A stretch of DNA of 64,000 nt from Acanthornis magna (GCA_036785705.1 JAWUZG010000016.1:992001-1056000); one strand, 5' to 3'; shown: positions 1 through 13,926, counted from the first letter of the stretch. The notes: generated by a model not told the origin, from the letters alone. Made by a program: numbers and translations.

Positions 1-3000
1 CATTAAGAGTTTTAAAAATTAAAGGTCCGGTTTTCTCAGCAGGCTTAGTGTTTGTTCCTGCTGTGTCTTGATATAAGTTTGTCTCCTACTGGTAATGTTG
101 GGAAACCTGACTACTTGTCTGCTGTGGTTCTACAGGCCTTCAGTTTTCCCAAATGATTACAAATCTTTGTGGGTTTGATACAAGGACTGAATGATTTAAA
201 CTGACTAGAATGAGGGCATCTACTGGAAGGGGAACTGAGACTGCCACTGGTAATTTGTAAACAACGAAGAGTGTAGGCTGAATGAGTAGAGTCACAAGAA
301 AACTCTGAGAAAGCACAGTAATTTATCAGAATTAATATTACAACACACATTATTGCAGAGTTTCATTTATTCTTCATTTACTCATTTGCCCATTTGCTTG
401 TATGTAAAATACAGGAAAATGGCAACTGACAATCCTTTCAAAACGTGGATAAATGCTGAAACACAACATTAAGAAAATAAAAACTATGGGTTACAAAAAA
501 AGAATTTTTTTTAAAGCAGTGTGATGGAGGAAAACATTAAGAAATATGTCTTCAAACACAACAAAAGTAATTTTCATGCTTTGGAACACGTGAGATCAAC
601 AATTAATTTCAGACAGATAATCTCCTAAGGCAGAGCTGAGTAGGAGTTACAAGAGAAAACACTACACACAAATTTAATTTGACTTAAAAACTGCTGGGTA
701 GCTCATCCTTGGGATGGGAAGGACTCCCAAGTGTCTTGCTAATGTAGAGTTGTAACTCGTCCACAGAATCCTGGCTATTTTGCTTGCCTCCTAGATATAA
801 TAAACCAGATGTAGGAACCTGCATCTAGTTAAAAGTACTCAATTATCTAGAAGGTTAATAAATCAGGCAGGAGAGTACTCTACATGATATTTCAGAGGTG
901 TGACTCTGGTGGATTGCGCTGGTTGAAACACTGGTTTATTTTATTATCACGCTGAGAAAGACACTACTAACTTCTTCTGGGACTCCCAGCTTTCCTTTTT
1001 TGCTAACCTATAAATGATGGCAAGATGGAAACTTTAAAAGAATCAACTCCATCACTTAACACCAATTTAATCTCTAATACAAACAACAATTTTCTCTTTT
1101 CCTCAGAAAATGGGGAATCAGGCTGCTTCAAAAGTATTTGTTGTCACAATGGTCTAGTTATATTCTGCTTTTCTTAATCAATGTGAATATGAACAAATTA
1201 AATCAGGCTTGAGGACTCACAATCTGAGATAACAGCATTCCTAAATTATAGTCAAAGGTATTTTCTTGTATCCTAAAATTTTAGAAGGTGGGATACACCA
1301 GCATGAGAATGTTTATGAAAGACAGTTTAAACTTCTGGAAAATTTCCTGAACAACTGACACCCAGACAAATGTTCTTTCTTTAGTAAATGCTTAAAAAGG
1401 GATGTTAATGAAGTAGCTTGTGAAAGTTGGCATACATAAAAAATAGCTGAAGTATAGAAACACCGGCAGATACAATATATCTTTTAATGATACACTTTCA
1501 GTCCCTCCGGATAGATCACCCAAACCAAAAATTCAGTGACAGACCACATAAAACAGCATTTCTCTAATTAAAAACTAGTATTGACATCTCTGGAACTGCA
1601 TTTTGCACTGCTCATGTTGGTCTGCATTTCCCAAACAAGTGTTTTCAGAGGATATTCTTACAGCTCAACTAATTATACTTTTATAAATATAATTGAAGTG
1701 ATGGCAGAGCATTGAATGACCAACAGACATGACCACACTTGCACAACATTACACTGGTCTGATGAGGTATTTTCTGTTTATTATCTGGTCATCTCAGTAA
1801 TTTCTCATGTTCAGTTACACAGATATTCCAACGGCACATTAGCAGCCTACTAGCTGAGACATTAAAGACATCTACTCCTTTTCTAATTTTACTCCAGCTC
1901 TGAGAGTCAATATAGGCCATTTCTTTTCCTAACAAAACATAAGCAAACCTAAAAGCTTATAGGGGCTTAACTGGAAGACTACATGTTTGAAGGTCCACAG
2001 GACTACCAGGTACGCTGCAACTGCAGGAGATCCCCTCCTTCCCTCTGCATCAAAATGGTGTGAACACTAACCAGGTGACAGTGCTCTCTGGACCTGCAGG
2101 ATGCTTCTTCTTGGACCAAAAAACTTTTGGAGCCTCTGCTTGGCCCTTGCTTCAAACACACGAACATCATAAACCTCCATTTAATATCCTGACCCTGCCA
2201 TGCACCACTGAGCCCACCTGAATTTTACTTATCTTTTACCATTTGCAATTTCCTAGGCCACTAGAGATGATATCTGTCTTCTTTTTCAGCTCTTCAAAAA
2301 TGTCTCTAACAAAGGGAACGCTAAGACCATAACTTCTGACAGATTAATCACCAGTGCCATTTTGGCACGATCTATACTGTGAAATGATGGAATGACCAGA
2401 AATAACAACTAGCATTTGCTGTGTAGTCTGGGCATCCCCATTAAAGCACTCTGGTGCAGAAAATGCTGTTCCCAGGAAGGCACCATTAGGAAAGCTGCTC
2501 CCGTGGCATCCATGCACCCTCCTCATACTCTTCCCCTGCTCCATGGTGTGTCCCTTCCATGGGGTGCAGTGGGGGATGGGTTTTTTAAAAATTATTTTAA
2601 AAAAATGATTAAGTTGTAGTCAGATAAAAGTTGATTTTTGTTCTGTAAGATTTTAATCTATATTTTCTGAAATTTTATAATCCAAGTGTAAAATTACATA
2701 TTGTCCCAGTAATAGATGGAGCCAGAGGAAATAAACTACCCCATGAAGCATCATACAGTCTTTTTTCAGTAAAGCACTTTGTTTAAAAAGAGAATAATTT
2801 CCAAGCTTTCTATGTGCTGATCTACTTGTGATATTGGATTGTTGCACTGATGTACATTGATTACTATTCCAGAGTGCATGAACACCAGAACTGTATCAAT
2901 ATACTAAAATGAGGAGTTGTATTTTACCAGTGTTAACAACTGTATGCTGGCATAAACAGTACAAGGGAATCAATAACTATGAACAGGTTGCCAGAGGACA

Positions 3001-6000
3001 GTTACTGTCTTTATAGCAGAACTTACAAAAACCATGAAGAAACAAACCCACTTCCCAAAATGCTTAAAGGCGGCTGTTTTGGCCTGTACTGTTTTTAAAA
3101 TCATCATCTCTTCTCTGCAGCAAAAACATCCCAAGATGGAGAATTTCTTTTGAGAGCAGCAGTGAAGCTGTTCAGTATCTGCAGAAGGAACTCTGTTTCC
3201 CAACTAGCCTTATGATACATGTTTGAACAGGAAGGAAATGTGTGTTGATGCTCAGAGGTGTTTTTGCCTGCTCTGGCCAGGCAGGTAGTGTGGAATAGTG
3301 TTTCCAGATGCTCTGCCAGTTGGCACATCCTTCATTTGCTCAGTGCACCCCACAATGCCTGAACACAATTTGATTAAGTAGGTTGATATGAAAAATCATC
3401 AGATCACATATAAAAACCTTAATATCTGATGATACCGCCTGAACAAGAAAAAGGTTTATTTTTGATGAGTGCCACAGTGATCAGTTCTCACCCTCTTCCA
3501 GTAAGCAATGGGGAAATTATACAATCTGGTTATTGAAGATCTGCAGGCAACACCACCATGGTGTGACACAGAGCTCCTTAGCCCATTGCTTGATACATGC
3601 AGCGAATATATAAAATGTCATGACTACGTCTGAAATAAATGAATTAGAAACAAAAACATAGTTCAAGGAGATATCTGTGCTAGGAAGCACGTGGAGGTAT
3701 CTGAACACAGTTTCAGTGCTGGCTGATATGCCTAAGGCGAACCTAGCGTGTATAAATGGGAATATCAAGTAGGAGTAGAAAGATTGTATTACCTCTCCTT
3801 TTGGCAGTCGTGCAACTGCTACTAGAATACTGTGTCCTTGGTACAGGGACAAGATTACAAGATGATCCCCTGTGGCATTATACTAATATATGAATTTATA
3901 ATCTATGAATTGGAATACCAGTCACAAATCAGCAGTTTGGGAAGCCTGCATCTGAAAACAAATGCTATGACCCCTGTCTATCTCTCTTCATTAAAAGTGT
4001 CCCAGTAATACTAATTCCATCCATCGGTGGAGCAAAATATTTTCTGAAATTCAACTGTATCTGCAGGTCAAATACTTCTCTCATCATACTATCAAGCAGG
4101 CTACAAAATACTTCTGTTTTGTTACCTGAATTGAGTAATTTTCTTCATTTATAGCATTTTATATGTGAATAAACAAGAAGGAACATTGTTACATAAACTG
4201 TTTCTTCTCTTTACAATTTAATTAACAATGGCTATTTCTAACTTACATCAGCAACTGCCTGGAACTAACTTGAATAAATGTAGCTAATAAGTGCTAACAG
4301 CAAAATTGGCTCTGTCATGAACTTTATAATAATATAGATCCATTGACTTTCATGGGATTTCTCATTATTTACACCATTGCAAATGAGGTTTGAGTATCAT
4401 TGGTATTAAAAAAAGAATGCAGTCAGACAAATGCAATGTATTAAGTGATTTGTACATGCAGACCCTTCAACATGATGCCACTGAATCACCTGTGTGTGAA
4501 CGCTTTTGTCAGTGACTAGAAATGCTGCACATTCCAGTTGGGAGGTTGTTGCCATAGGTGCTTGTTTTTTTTCCTTATTGGAAGTTTTTCTTGCTAATTT
4601 TTTTTCCAGTTTAAATATCACTAAATAACATACAACTCCAACTCAGGTTTCAGGAGGTGGACCATAACTTGTTTTTTTATTTTTAAACTCAAGCCATTGG
4701 GAAGAGGTGGGTTGGGAATAATCAGAAGTATTCTTAGACCAGAAGAATGGAGGGAATGAAGATTTTTAAAGCTTCAGTGGTGACAGAAAGCTGGTGTCAG
4801 TTGCAAGTTTATCTCCCGACACCAACCATACTCAGCCAAATCTAGTTTTCTTGGCTCTTCTTTCCCAAGACTATGTTGTAATAATGACTTCAAGTACAAA
4901 CAACTCTGCAAAGAACTGCTCTGGCTCCTGCCTCTATTCAAGTGTGCCCCTCTGCTGTCTCAAAGAAGGAGCAAAATCCACAGGATGCCACCATCCCAAC
5001 TAAAATAATGATCTCTTAAAAAACTCCCAAATTCCCATGGGAGGAGACCTTCTAAAGCCTAATGAAAAAATTAGTATGACTATAAATACAAACACTCTTG
5101 AGAGGAACAGAGCAAGATTTCTGATCCTTTAAAGAAGCATAGAATTATTTGTAGCACAAATAGAAAATGTGAAGCTTATATCATCTATTGCACCAATAAT
5201 ATAGTATTTTTTCTTTACTACAGAAAATGACCCTAACTTATAGAGATACCTCAGTCTTCCTAAGCATCTGAAATATGCAACTAGAAAAGCCAGGTCTAAT
5301 TCAACTCAGGTTTTAAATAACAATCAGTGTAGGCAAACTAGACACTCAAACACCAGTTATTTTCTCTCAAACTGAATTCATTGTTTTGTCAAGCCACATC
5401 AAAACAATATACCGCAACAGACCACTATAACAAAATACACACTCTGGCAACAGATGCAAAGAAAATAAATTCAAGGTGTATTGATAGAAAATGCTATGGT
5501 GGAAAAAACATTCTGACTAATGTTAGCAGAATATGAAAATAAAGGAAATCAAACATGAAAAAACCTAGATAAGTCTGCTCATCTTTAATTCTCTCTCCTG
5601 AAGAAGCACAGTCATGTCCCTGTGGGAAGTAATATGATCCAAGGATATGAACATAACTTTTCTTATAACTGTAAACAAAGTTAACAACAGGAATGAAATA
5701 GAACAGATGTCATTTCAGTTTAATTTTCAGCTGTTTTGTTTTGATGCTTGTAGAGGATAATAAATTCATCAGGCTTTATAAAGGGGATTGAAAATTAAGC
5801 TTGCTTTCTTATGGAGATTTGGAAACTTTAAACCTGACCTTCTCATACAGTATTTATAATCCTGGTGGTCCTGAGATGATCTCGCTGATGCCCAAAGGAA
5901 AGGCTAGTTTAAAATAGCAGTGTCACCATGTTGTTCTAAAGCTTAAAATGATACAGTGTGGCATGTAAGTTTGTATAAGCAGAATGGAAAATAAAATTGG

Positions 6001-9000
6001 ATAAAGTACCTTATAAGTGACAGATTGCTACAAAAAGAAATTCAAGTTTGGAAGGGTGGACTTCTTTACTGTAGCTAAAGAAACAACTCACACTGAAATC
6101 CTCTCCTGTGTTGCTTTGCAAATTAAATCTACCTGTGTTTTTGCAGGGAATCTTGCAAAAAATTACTTAGAAACCTGTATGAATGTACATGCAAATGGGA
6201 TTATCAACCTTCCCAACATTTGAGAACTCAAAAACAACAGTCCTGCAGTCACTGCACACTCATGAGTTCAAGGTCATCAATCTCTTCACTGAAGATCATC
6301 AAGCACTAAATCATTAGGAGATTAAAGTCTTTCCATGCTACTTTATCCTGTAGGGGAAAATTACACTAAATATCACAGTTAAATCTCATTGAAAGAAGAG
6401 CAACACATGACACACACACGCAGAGAAAAACAGTAGCCAACAAGCCCCTGTAAGTCCACGTAATCATCACATAAAACTGCCCTAATTTAATCCCCGTTGC
6501 AAACAGTTCCAGTAGCCCAGGATCAATAGGGACAGTCACAACAACGTGTGGCTGCTTACCCTGCCCTGTCAGCAGCAACAGAGGAACAAAGGAAACCTCC
6601 CCATCTCGCACCTAAACCACCCAGAGAAACTACTCGGCTGGCATTTCTGCCACGCTTGGGTTTTATTATTCAATCGCTTGCCCACAGTACTTTCCTTTGC
6701 ATTCCTCAAACTACTGTTACTAAAATATACAACATTTACATTGCATTCATTAAAACACTAGCACAAGGAAATAAGGAAACCTACCATAATATGCAACAGT
6801 TACTTGTATGGAAGCACAGGGCACATCCCTTCACCCTTGCCTAAATTGTTCCCTAATGTGGCAATGCTTTCCAAAGCCCAAAATATTGCCAGGCTTTTCT
6901 TACAGGTAAGACCTTCTCAAACTTATTTGTTAACATCCACTACATCGAGAAAATAAGCCACTCAACATCCTTGGTTTATGACCTGGTTAAATCAGTCCAA
7001 GTAACTGTGAACTACTCAACCACAACAGACCTTAACAACTGGTTTTTCTGGTACCCTTTTCAATGTCCTCAGCTTTTCTTCACTATTAACATCAACTGTA
7101 ATTTTTGTCTATGTCCCTCATCCCTCAAGATCAGATGATCTTTGAAACTAAAGCAATTCTTAACTTGAAAGCATAGACTTGATAGAAGAAATATTTTAAA
7201 AAGTGACTGCATATTTAGCGTAAAACAAAAGTGTTAATATGAGAAGTTTAAGAAACCTAGTAACAGCTCTTCTTAATGCAATCACATTCTAACCATTTGG
7301 TGTTGCTTCTTACATGTCAGTCCTTAAGGGAGTGTAGGTAACCTCAGGTAGATGGTTTCCAGACTTCCAGGAGGCAGAATTGTCACTGACATATCTAGCA
7401 TTGTCATGGGCACGCTGGAACTGCAGTGCCAAATAACAACCGGAAAAAAGTTCTTAAAACCTGCCTTGGCCTAGTCCCTGCTGCTGTATCACTGCCACTG
7501 GTGTTGGTGTGAAGAAAGATATGCATTGGTGCTGCAGCTGGTAAACTATCTATTGGTTTATATATATATATATAATATTTTATGCATCTATTCAGTAACC
7601 ACAATGTGACCTGTGGCAGCTAGTGGTGATTATCACAGGGCCTCTACACCCCTACTAGAAATAGCTTTCCTATTTTTCACATTAGACTTCTGGAAAATCT
7701 TTCCTTCCCTTCAATTTTTTTACCAAATGGTTTCTGGGGCATTTTCAGTACAAAGCTTTTTGTTCGGTGTACCTTACGTAGTCCCACCTTAAGGAAGCAC
7801 TAGAACTGCATGACAACCAGCTGGCCTCAGTTAACTGAGAACTTACTATGTGTGACTTTTTAGGAACAGCTCTAGTCCAAGTCTCTGGAAGCACACCACC
7901 TTGGCCCTTGTGACAGGTGACTGTTTGATCATACTCCAAAACTGATCTGAGAAATTAGCTAATTAAAACCCTGGTAGCTAATACCAGCCACGAGTTCTTT
8001 GAAGCTGGACACAAGGCTCTGAAGGTGGACACAAAACAACATATGAGGTGATGCGAGAAATGTACATCTGGAATGAGAGCTACCACTGAAAAAGTCACGA
8101 TCTGAAATCATGTTTTTAACAAAGCTCTCTTCCTAAGTATGTTTTATGTATCCAAATTACTTCATCTTATATTCTGACAACATGCTAAGTGGGCAAATAG
8201 AAAGTGAACACCCATCTTTATGTGCAATATTCTCTAAGTTAAATGCTTTCAACAAATATACAAACCCAATATTTAATTTTGATGTTTTTTAAAGAAACAT
8301 CAAATTAAATATTTGCCATTGAAATCTTTGGTTTTACACTTTCCTAAAAATATACCAGGGACTAAAAGCAGTGCATGGCATAATGTGACAGCTCCATGCC
8401 CCAAGAGGCCACAATAAGAAAGAAATATTACCCTCTAATGTTCTTCTTCTGAATGTCTTTGCTTGCTGAAAGAGCAGTTTAGAGGAAAAATGTTCTTGAT
8501 GTTCTCCATTAATAACCCGAACTAAAACCTACTCAGTTCTTTAACAGTCTGCTGTCATTAGTTTATGTAGAAATACTTTTTCTATTTCTTTATATGGGTT
8601 TGTGTGCCTGTGTGTCTGGTATTTTAACAAATGCAGCCTGTGAAAAGTTTTGTACAGCATCATCTGCAAGAACATTCAGAGATCTTTTACCCTTTCTGAA
8701 GCATCCTCTTTCACAGAGAATGTTGCAAGTATACAGGTGAAATGAAATCAATTACTTCTGGTGAACTAATATTTCATAATTAAATTATGTCACATATTTC
8801 AGTGTCACTGAATGGTGTGTACCTAATTATTTTGAACTCAGACTGTATAATCTAAGTACTGATCAACAAATTAAGCCACCAATTCATGTAAAATTAAATT
8901 CTGAACACTCAGGAAAATTACAGAGGCTGGAGTTTTAATGCAGAATTTTCTTTTCACATAATTTAAAGCATCCCTTGTGCCTGTGATGGACTTCCTATTA

Positions 9001-12000
9001 CCATTCACTGGCTTGCCTTTCTTTCTAGTGTCCCAGAAAATGGAATTTCATTTCCTCTGCAGCAACCTATGTCACAGATTATTCCCATGAAACCAACACA
9101 CCAAAATGTTTGAGAAACATCTAATGAAAATTATTTTCTTTCATGGAAACATTACAGAACTACTATTTTGAGAAACGTCTTCAAACACAAATCTCGCCCT
9201 GAATTTTAATTCCTATACCAAGAGGAGGGCAACCCCACCTTTTCTTAAAGGCTAGCTCAAAGAGTATCCTACTGGGATGAATAATTACTGTAGCTGGGAC
9301 ATTACTTCAGAAGACCTGAAAATCCATTTTTCAGATATTCATATTCAAGCTTTCTTTACTTCCATTTCACTGAGGACTAAAGCTGTTCAACATAATTTCC
9401 ATCAATGTCTCAGAAAATGGAGTGGACTAGACATCAGGAAATGACATTGTCAATCACCATATTCTAACAAAAAAAAATTCTGGTGCCATTTTTTCTGGCA
9501 TTTTCTCTGAAGTCTCTAATAAATCAGTCATTCAGTGTTTCTTGTTTAAGAAATTGCTTCTAATACATAAGTCCTATGCACTGAAAGCTTTTCTCAGTTT
9601 CCAGGAGCAATCTGAAACAGCAAGGTTCTGGTCCAAATAGTGAGGTTTTTGATGGCACTACACAGCATTAATGAAGTTCCCCTCAGATTGATTACACCTG
9701 TAAGATAATGACCTGCTATTTTCACACTGAGAGAACTCATCGGTGCTGTTCACATCCTTAAATACGTGCATATCTTCACTAAAACTTAGCAGACTTCTAA
9801 CAGAAGCAAAAATCATACACCGCTATCTACTTGCATGACTGGCTTTGAAAGTACAAAATATTAAATTATTAAAATGGCACATATTTTAAAGGATGCTCAA
9901 AATTGCCAAATGCACAAAACACCCATTGAAGTATTAAGCGAGAAGTGGATTTTAAAGTTACATAATATTTGCCACTCAAAAGTAAACCATGACTCATATT
10001 TTCTTTTTCAAATGTTTTAAAGTCAGCCCTGAACTCTAATCCTGAGGACATCTCCATCAAGCAGTGTACCAGTAATCCTATTATAGTCTCATACACGGTG
10101 TGTGTGCAAGCGTATCAAAGAACACTCTTCTGAAAGGAGCCCAGAGCTTTTCTAGATCCACCTGACTTCCATCCATCCCAGTCTCACCAGGATACAGAAA
10201 GACGATCTAGATGTGCCTGGCAGCACATTAAGCCATCTAAGCCATCAGCCTGTTGCTAACACACTAACCCTTCTGGCATGCTCACACGCACATTCCTGTA
10301 TCCTTCAGAGGGCATTCTGAGGCTGCACCTGGGGGCCATGTTTGCAAAGTAGCTCTCTGGATGGACAGCAAATCTGTCTTGAAAGCAGCCTCAGGGCATC
10401 CCTCAAAACTGAGTCTGAAAAGAACCAATATGACTCCTTGGAGGAGTAACAATAACCCCATGAGAATGCACAGGGGCCGGGTTTGACAGGGGCCTTTATG
10501 AAGTGCTCCTCCTCAGCTAAAACTTTTAAATCTTGTTTTCTCACCAAAGCAATCCGAAAACCAGAGTTTAAATCCCTAGTAAAACACTGCTGGAGGAGGC
10601 AAGGGGGAAATAAATATGGAAAAATAGCTATGGTCCTGATAATACATATTCATTAGCTACCTTTGCAGGAAAACCTCTCCCCAAGGTGATTTAAGATCTT
10701 GGGAGTTTAATGTCCCAAGTGAAAATACTTCCTCCACCTTCTAAATATTTAACCTGTGTGACAACATTTATTTACATAATATACTTAATTAGAGAAACGT
10801 CCTTGGATTTACTATCTTGGATTCAAGGATGTCTGTAGCTTTTCAGTAGCTATCATGCATTTTAAAGCAGAATAAATTTCATGGTACATACCAGCTGAGC
10901 TGGACTAAACTGACTGCTTTTTAATGTGCTCACACAGTTTAAAGGGACAACAAACAGATTATTAGCTGTTTTGGTTTAATATGTTCATAACTAATGTTTG
11001 AAAACTGTTCTTTAGAAGTTATTACCATTACTGATGCCCCATCCCTGGAGGTATTCAAGGCCAGGCTGGAGCTTTTAAACAATCTGGTCTAGTGGCAGAT
11101 GTCCTAGCCCATGGCATGGGGATTGGAACTGGATCATTTTTAAGGTCCCTTCCCACCCATTCTATTATTCTATTTGGAATTACCTCTGTATCTAATTTGG
11201 TTTATATTATGCAAAGACATTGTTTTGAGAATTCTTACAATCTATGCAACTCAAAAACACCTATAAGTAAAACCATGCAAGATGTTTCCTGTTTTCACGC
11301 AACTCTAAATCCTTATTTTGACGTAACTTGGGTTTTTCTCACCTATTTTACTCACGCTCAATTTTAAAATACTTTTTTTTTTTTTAGAATAAACTTCCAG
11401 ACTTTTGCAGGGAACAGTCTGCCCATCCAAAACAGCCCCTGCAGTAAAACTTCGGCAGACTCCTGAGGTTTATTAGGGCTGGCCTTCAGGCCGGCCCTTA
11501 GCGCTTTTCTCCGAAGGATCAGCACGCCCGGAGACACCCACCCACCCCGTCCCAGGCAGGGGAACATCCCCGCAAGCTCTGACCGCACCCCGGGCCGCGG
11601 GGCTCGGCTTCCCAGGGCAGCGCAGCGCCGGGAAGCGCCCGGAGCGCGGCTCCTCCCCGGGCAGGCAGCCCCGGGCCCCCGCCCGCCGGCACCGCGGGAT
11701 CTAGTGTCGCTTATCGTGAAGGGTCAGCTATTTATATTTATAGCTCAGGGCTTGTTTCTTTCCGAGTGGTATTTGGAGGCGCAGCCGGGGTGGGTCGCGG
11801 GGGTGCGTGTGGGGCACACGGCTGCCCTCCCGGGCACGTTCGCGTCCCGCCGCGGGCTGCGGGAGAGGGACGGGGAGTGGGAATAGGGAGCGGGAGGGAG
11901 GAAACCAGCAGGAGCGGGGAGCGGCAGTTGGAGGGAAAGAGCGCTGGAGGGAGGAAAGGCGGAGCAGCGAGGAACGGGGGTGACCCGCACGGGGAGGAGG

Positions 12001-12084
12001 TCGCCGGGGGAAAGCGGGAGCCGAAGGGAACGCAGGGTGCGGAAGCACCGAGGGAGTGGCTGATAGAGCCGGTCCGGCACCCAC
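1..12084 (-). other. ADSS1: ADSS1 intron 1 (partial, runs off the window)
   Basis: The sequence downstream (minus strand) of the ADSS1 exon 1 donor is AT-rich and shows no reading frame resembling the next adenylosuccinate synthetase exon (the GGNNAGHTVVVD region) on either strand. I read the whole stretch as first intron. Its contents are one CR1 fragment near 11.03-11.18 kb, a short TA microsatellite near 7,558-7,576 and, next to the exon, GC-rich CpG-island sequence. The open frames seen here are all under 100 codons and look like chance. Exon 2 is expected beyond position 1. Confidence 0.6.
11030..11176 (+). mobile_element. CR1 LINE 3'-end fragment
   Basis: The text 'ccatccctggaggtattcaa' followed by 'ggccaggctgg' and ending in 'aaggtcccttcccaccc' plus 'attctattattct' is the typical 3' end of an avian CR1 retrotransposon, in forward orientation. 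It is 5'-truncated, as most CR1 copies are, and lies in ADSS1 intron 1. Confidence 0.85.
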
Positions 12085-12270
12085 CTGGCACCGGCACACA
12101 ATGTCCGACTCGGTGGCCAGCAGGTCGACCACCTTGCCCTTGCCTTCGTCCCCCCACTGCGCCCCCAGCACCACCGTCACTTTGTTACCGCCCGGCTCGC
12201 TGCGCGCCCGCTTCAGCCCGCCGGCGGCGGGGTGGCCGCTGCGGTCGTTGGACGCCCGGGTGCCCGACAT
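12085..12270 (-). CDS. ADSS1: Adenylosuccinate synthetase isozyme 1, exon 1
   Basis: This exon encodes the first 62 residues of adenylosuccinate synthetase, which joins IMP and aspartate using GTP to make adenylosuccinate in AMP synthesis and the muscle purine nucleotide cycle (cytosolic). The start [10 protein letters not shown] is that of vertebrate ADSS1 (formerly ADSSL1), not ADSS2. Residues 30-51 carry the invariant core with [11 protein letters not shown] (36-46), the IMP/GTP-site loop holding the catalytic Asp in GDEGKG. After Cys-Gln at codon 62 the sequence runs CAG|GTGGGT, a good donor in phase 0, exactly where the conserved GGNNAGH segment should begin in the next exon. The longer open frame past 12,085 is intron read-through. 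The variable leader between the start motif and the core (SGHPAAGG...) is normal for the family. Remaining exons are outside the window. The ADSS1 assignment is secure from the N-terminus and from the INF2 neighbour. Confidence 0.93.
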
Positions 12271-12379
12271 GCTGGGTGGCTGGGTGGGAGGGTGGCTGTG
12301 GCCGCAGCAGCCGCCGCCTCACGCTGCCTCGCTCCCCGCCGCTGCCTCGCCCTGCGCGCTGCCCGCGCCGCGCCGCCGC

Positions 12380-12440
12380 CGCCCGCCTTTAAGGGCGCCG
12401 CCGCCGCCCGCCCCGCGCTGCGCTGCGCTGACGTGCGGGG
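12380..12440 (-). promoter_or_regulatory. ADSS1: Candidate ADSS1 core promoter (TTAAA box, GC boxes, CRE-like half site)
   Basis: About 110-125 bp upstream of the ADSS1 start codon, the minus strand reads CCTTAAAGG (about 12,386-12,394), a possible TATA-like box, flanked on both sides by GGCGGGCGG runs. Some 35-40 bp further upstream is TGACGT (12,429-12,434), half of a cAMP-response element. The position suits a transcription start near 12,360, but this is inferred from motif placement only; a CpG-island promoter may not need a TATA box. Confidence 0.35.
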
Positions 12441-12486
12441 CCGCTGCCCCCGGGCTCGGCCTCGGCCTCGGCCGCCTGACCGCGCT

Positions 12487-12720
12487 CACACTCACGGTCC
12501 CCTCACACACACAGAGACACACAGACACGCACGGGACCTCCCCCACTCACAGTCCTCTCACACACACACAGACACACAGACACACACAAGACCTCTCACA
12601 CTAACAGTGCCCTCACACACACGCACGGTCCCCTCTCATGCACGGTCCCCTCACACGCACGGTCCCCTCTCACACACGGTCCCTTCTCACACACGGTCCC
12701 CTCACACACAGGCACACTCT
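12487..12720. repeat. CA-rich micro/minisatellite upstream of ADSS1
   Basis: The stretch alternates CACACAGA-type runs with repeats of a unit close to 'cacacggtcccctct' (several copies between about 12,619 and 12,705). It begins directly at the outer edge of the CpG island, about 220 bp upstream of the ADSS1 start codon. Open frames in it are products of the repeat. Confidence 0.85.
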
Positions 12721-12825
12721 GACAGAGGCTGTGGAACTGTGGGGAGTGCACAACCCTGGTGCATGCATGTAATGGGCACCCCAGAGAGATGCGGGCCCAT
12801 GTCACCCTCAGGCAGACACCGAGTC

Positions 12826-13250
12826 TGAGGCAGGCAGGCCTGTAATACACACAGACAGACAGACAGACACACAGACAGACATGAGGCTAGGTCACTGCGA
12901 GGCACTCTCATGCAGGGGTCTGATGTTGTGTCACTGTCAGGGGGCTGAGGGCTGCATGACAGTCACAGCAGACAGGTCCAAGGCATGCGACTGTCACAGT
13001 GCTCTGAGGCCTGTGGAGCCATGTCACGCGGATGTACGGACACGTGTCGTACTGAGGTGCGTGACTGTCACTGTGGCACTCACAAGCACTGTCACTGTTA
13101 CCGAGGTGTCAGGGTCTTGGGGGCAGGAGCTGTCCCCCTGTGAGACACACAGAGTCCTGAGGAGCATGATCCTGTGTCACTGACAGACAGACAGACACTG
13201 GGCTGAGGAACACAGGCTGCTGTCCCTGCAAGACAGATGTTGCTCTGAGG
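12826..13250. repeat. Degenerate minisatellite, period about 52 bp
   Basis: A TGAGG core (once CGAGG) recurs at 12,826, 12,882, 12,946, 13,005, 13,053, 13,102, 13,158, 13,204 and 13,246, i.e. every 42-64 bp. The DNA between is rich in 'gtcactgtca' and 'cagacagac' words. I read it as an old, diverged tandem array; related words continue weakly to about 13,900. No coding potential is evident. Confidence 0.55.
12847..12882. repeat. (ACAG)n microsatellite
   Basis: A run of ACAG/ACAC tetranucleotides, embedded in the degenerate minisatellite. Confidence 0.9.
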
Positions 13251-13926
13251 CATTTGGGACTGTTGTGGTCAGACATCCAGGGAATTGCACACCCAGAGAC
13301 GCCTGGTACACTCAGAGCACCCTGTGATATGTAACAATGGGAGGGAACGGGACGGGCACACAAGCTGCTCCAGCACGCAGGGGTCATGAGACACAAACAT
13401 CTACCCGCTGGCCCGAGAAATGCAGGCAGGCGCACTCCGACTTTGACTGACACACACGTTAGCCTAAAATACATACGACTGTTGTTACTGGACTGGCACT
13501 TACCCTGTTGACAGGCACATACATAGTCTGTTCCGTGGCCTGAGACACTCAAGACTATTTTGGTGAGGCACACATGCACACCCACACATACACTCATACA
13601 CTGACCTGGAAAAACAACAACCACAGGGCCGTCCCTTCGAGACAAATAAACAAGCGAGGCGCGTGGAGCTGTGTCACAAAGACAGATTTAAGCGCCCACT
13701 TCTCTGTTGTGACAGGCGATCAGACCATGCCTGTCACCTATAACCCCTTCCCCACGCACGAGTCACAGGCTAGGCTTGGCTTTTTCTGCAGCACGTGTCC
13801 TGTAGCTCCAGGCATGTTGGCACTGTGTCCTTAAAAAAAGTGAGTTGAAATATGTAAGGTTAACAGACTAGTCTGAGGCACGTGCACCAGTGTTAGTGTG
13901 AGGTGCATGAATGCACATATGTAGGA

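Larger units (their letters stand above)
11560..12480. promoter_or_regulatory. ADSS1: CpG island covering the ADSS1 5' end
   Basis: The sequence changes abruptly from AT-rich DNA to a GC- and CpG-dense block that contains ADSS1 exon 1, the start of intron 1 and the presumed promoter. GC-box sequences (GGGCGG on the minus strand) are frequent near 12,380-12,420. Open frames on both strands here (up to about 200 codons) follow from the scarcity of AT-rich stop codons and are not evidence of genes. Confidence 0.8.

Noticed and set aside
1..11029. Search for ADSS1 exon 2 and later exons
   Set aside because: No GGNNAGHTVVVD-like or other synthetase sequence was seen on the minus strand; treated as intron.
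11766..12828. Long plus-strand open frames of about 180-210 codons
   Set aside because: They lie in the CpG island and the CA/CGGTCCCCT satellite opposite ADSS1 exon 1; composition explains their length and no domain is visible.
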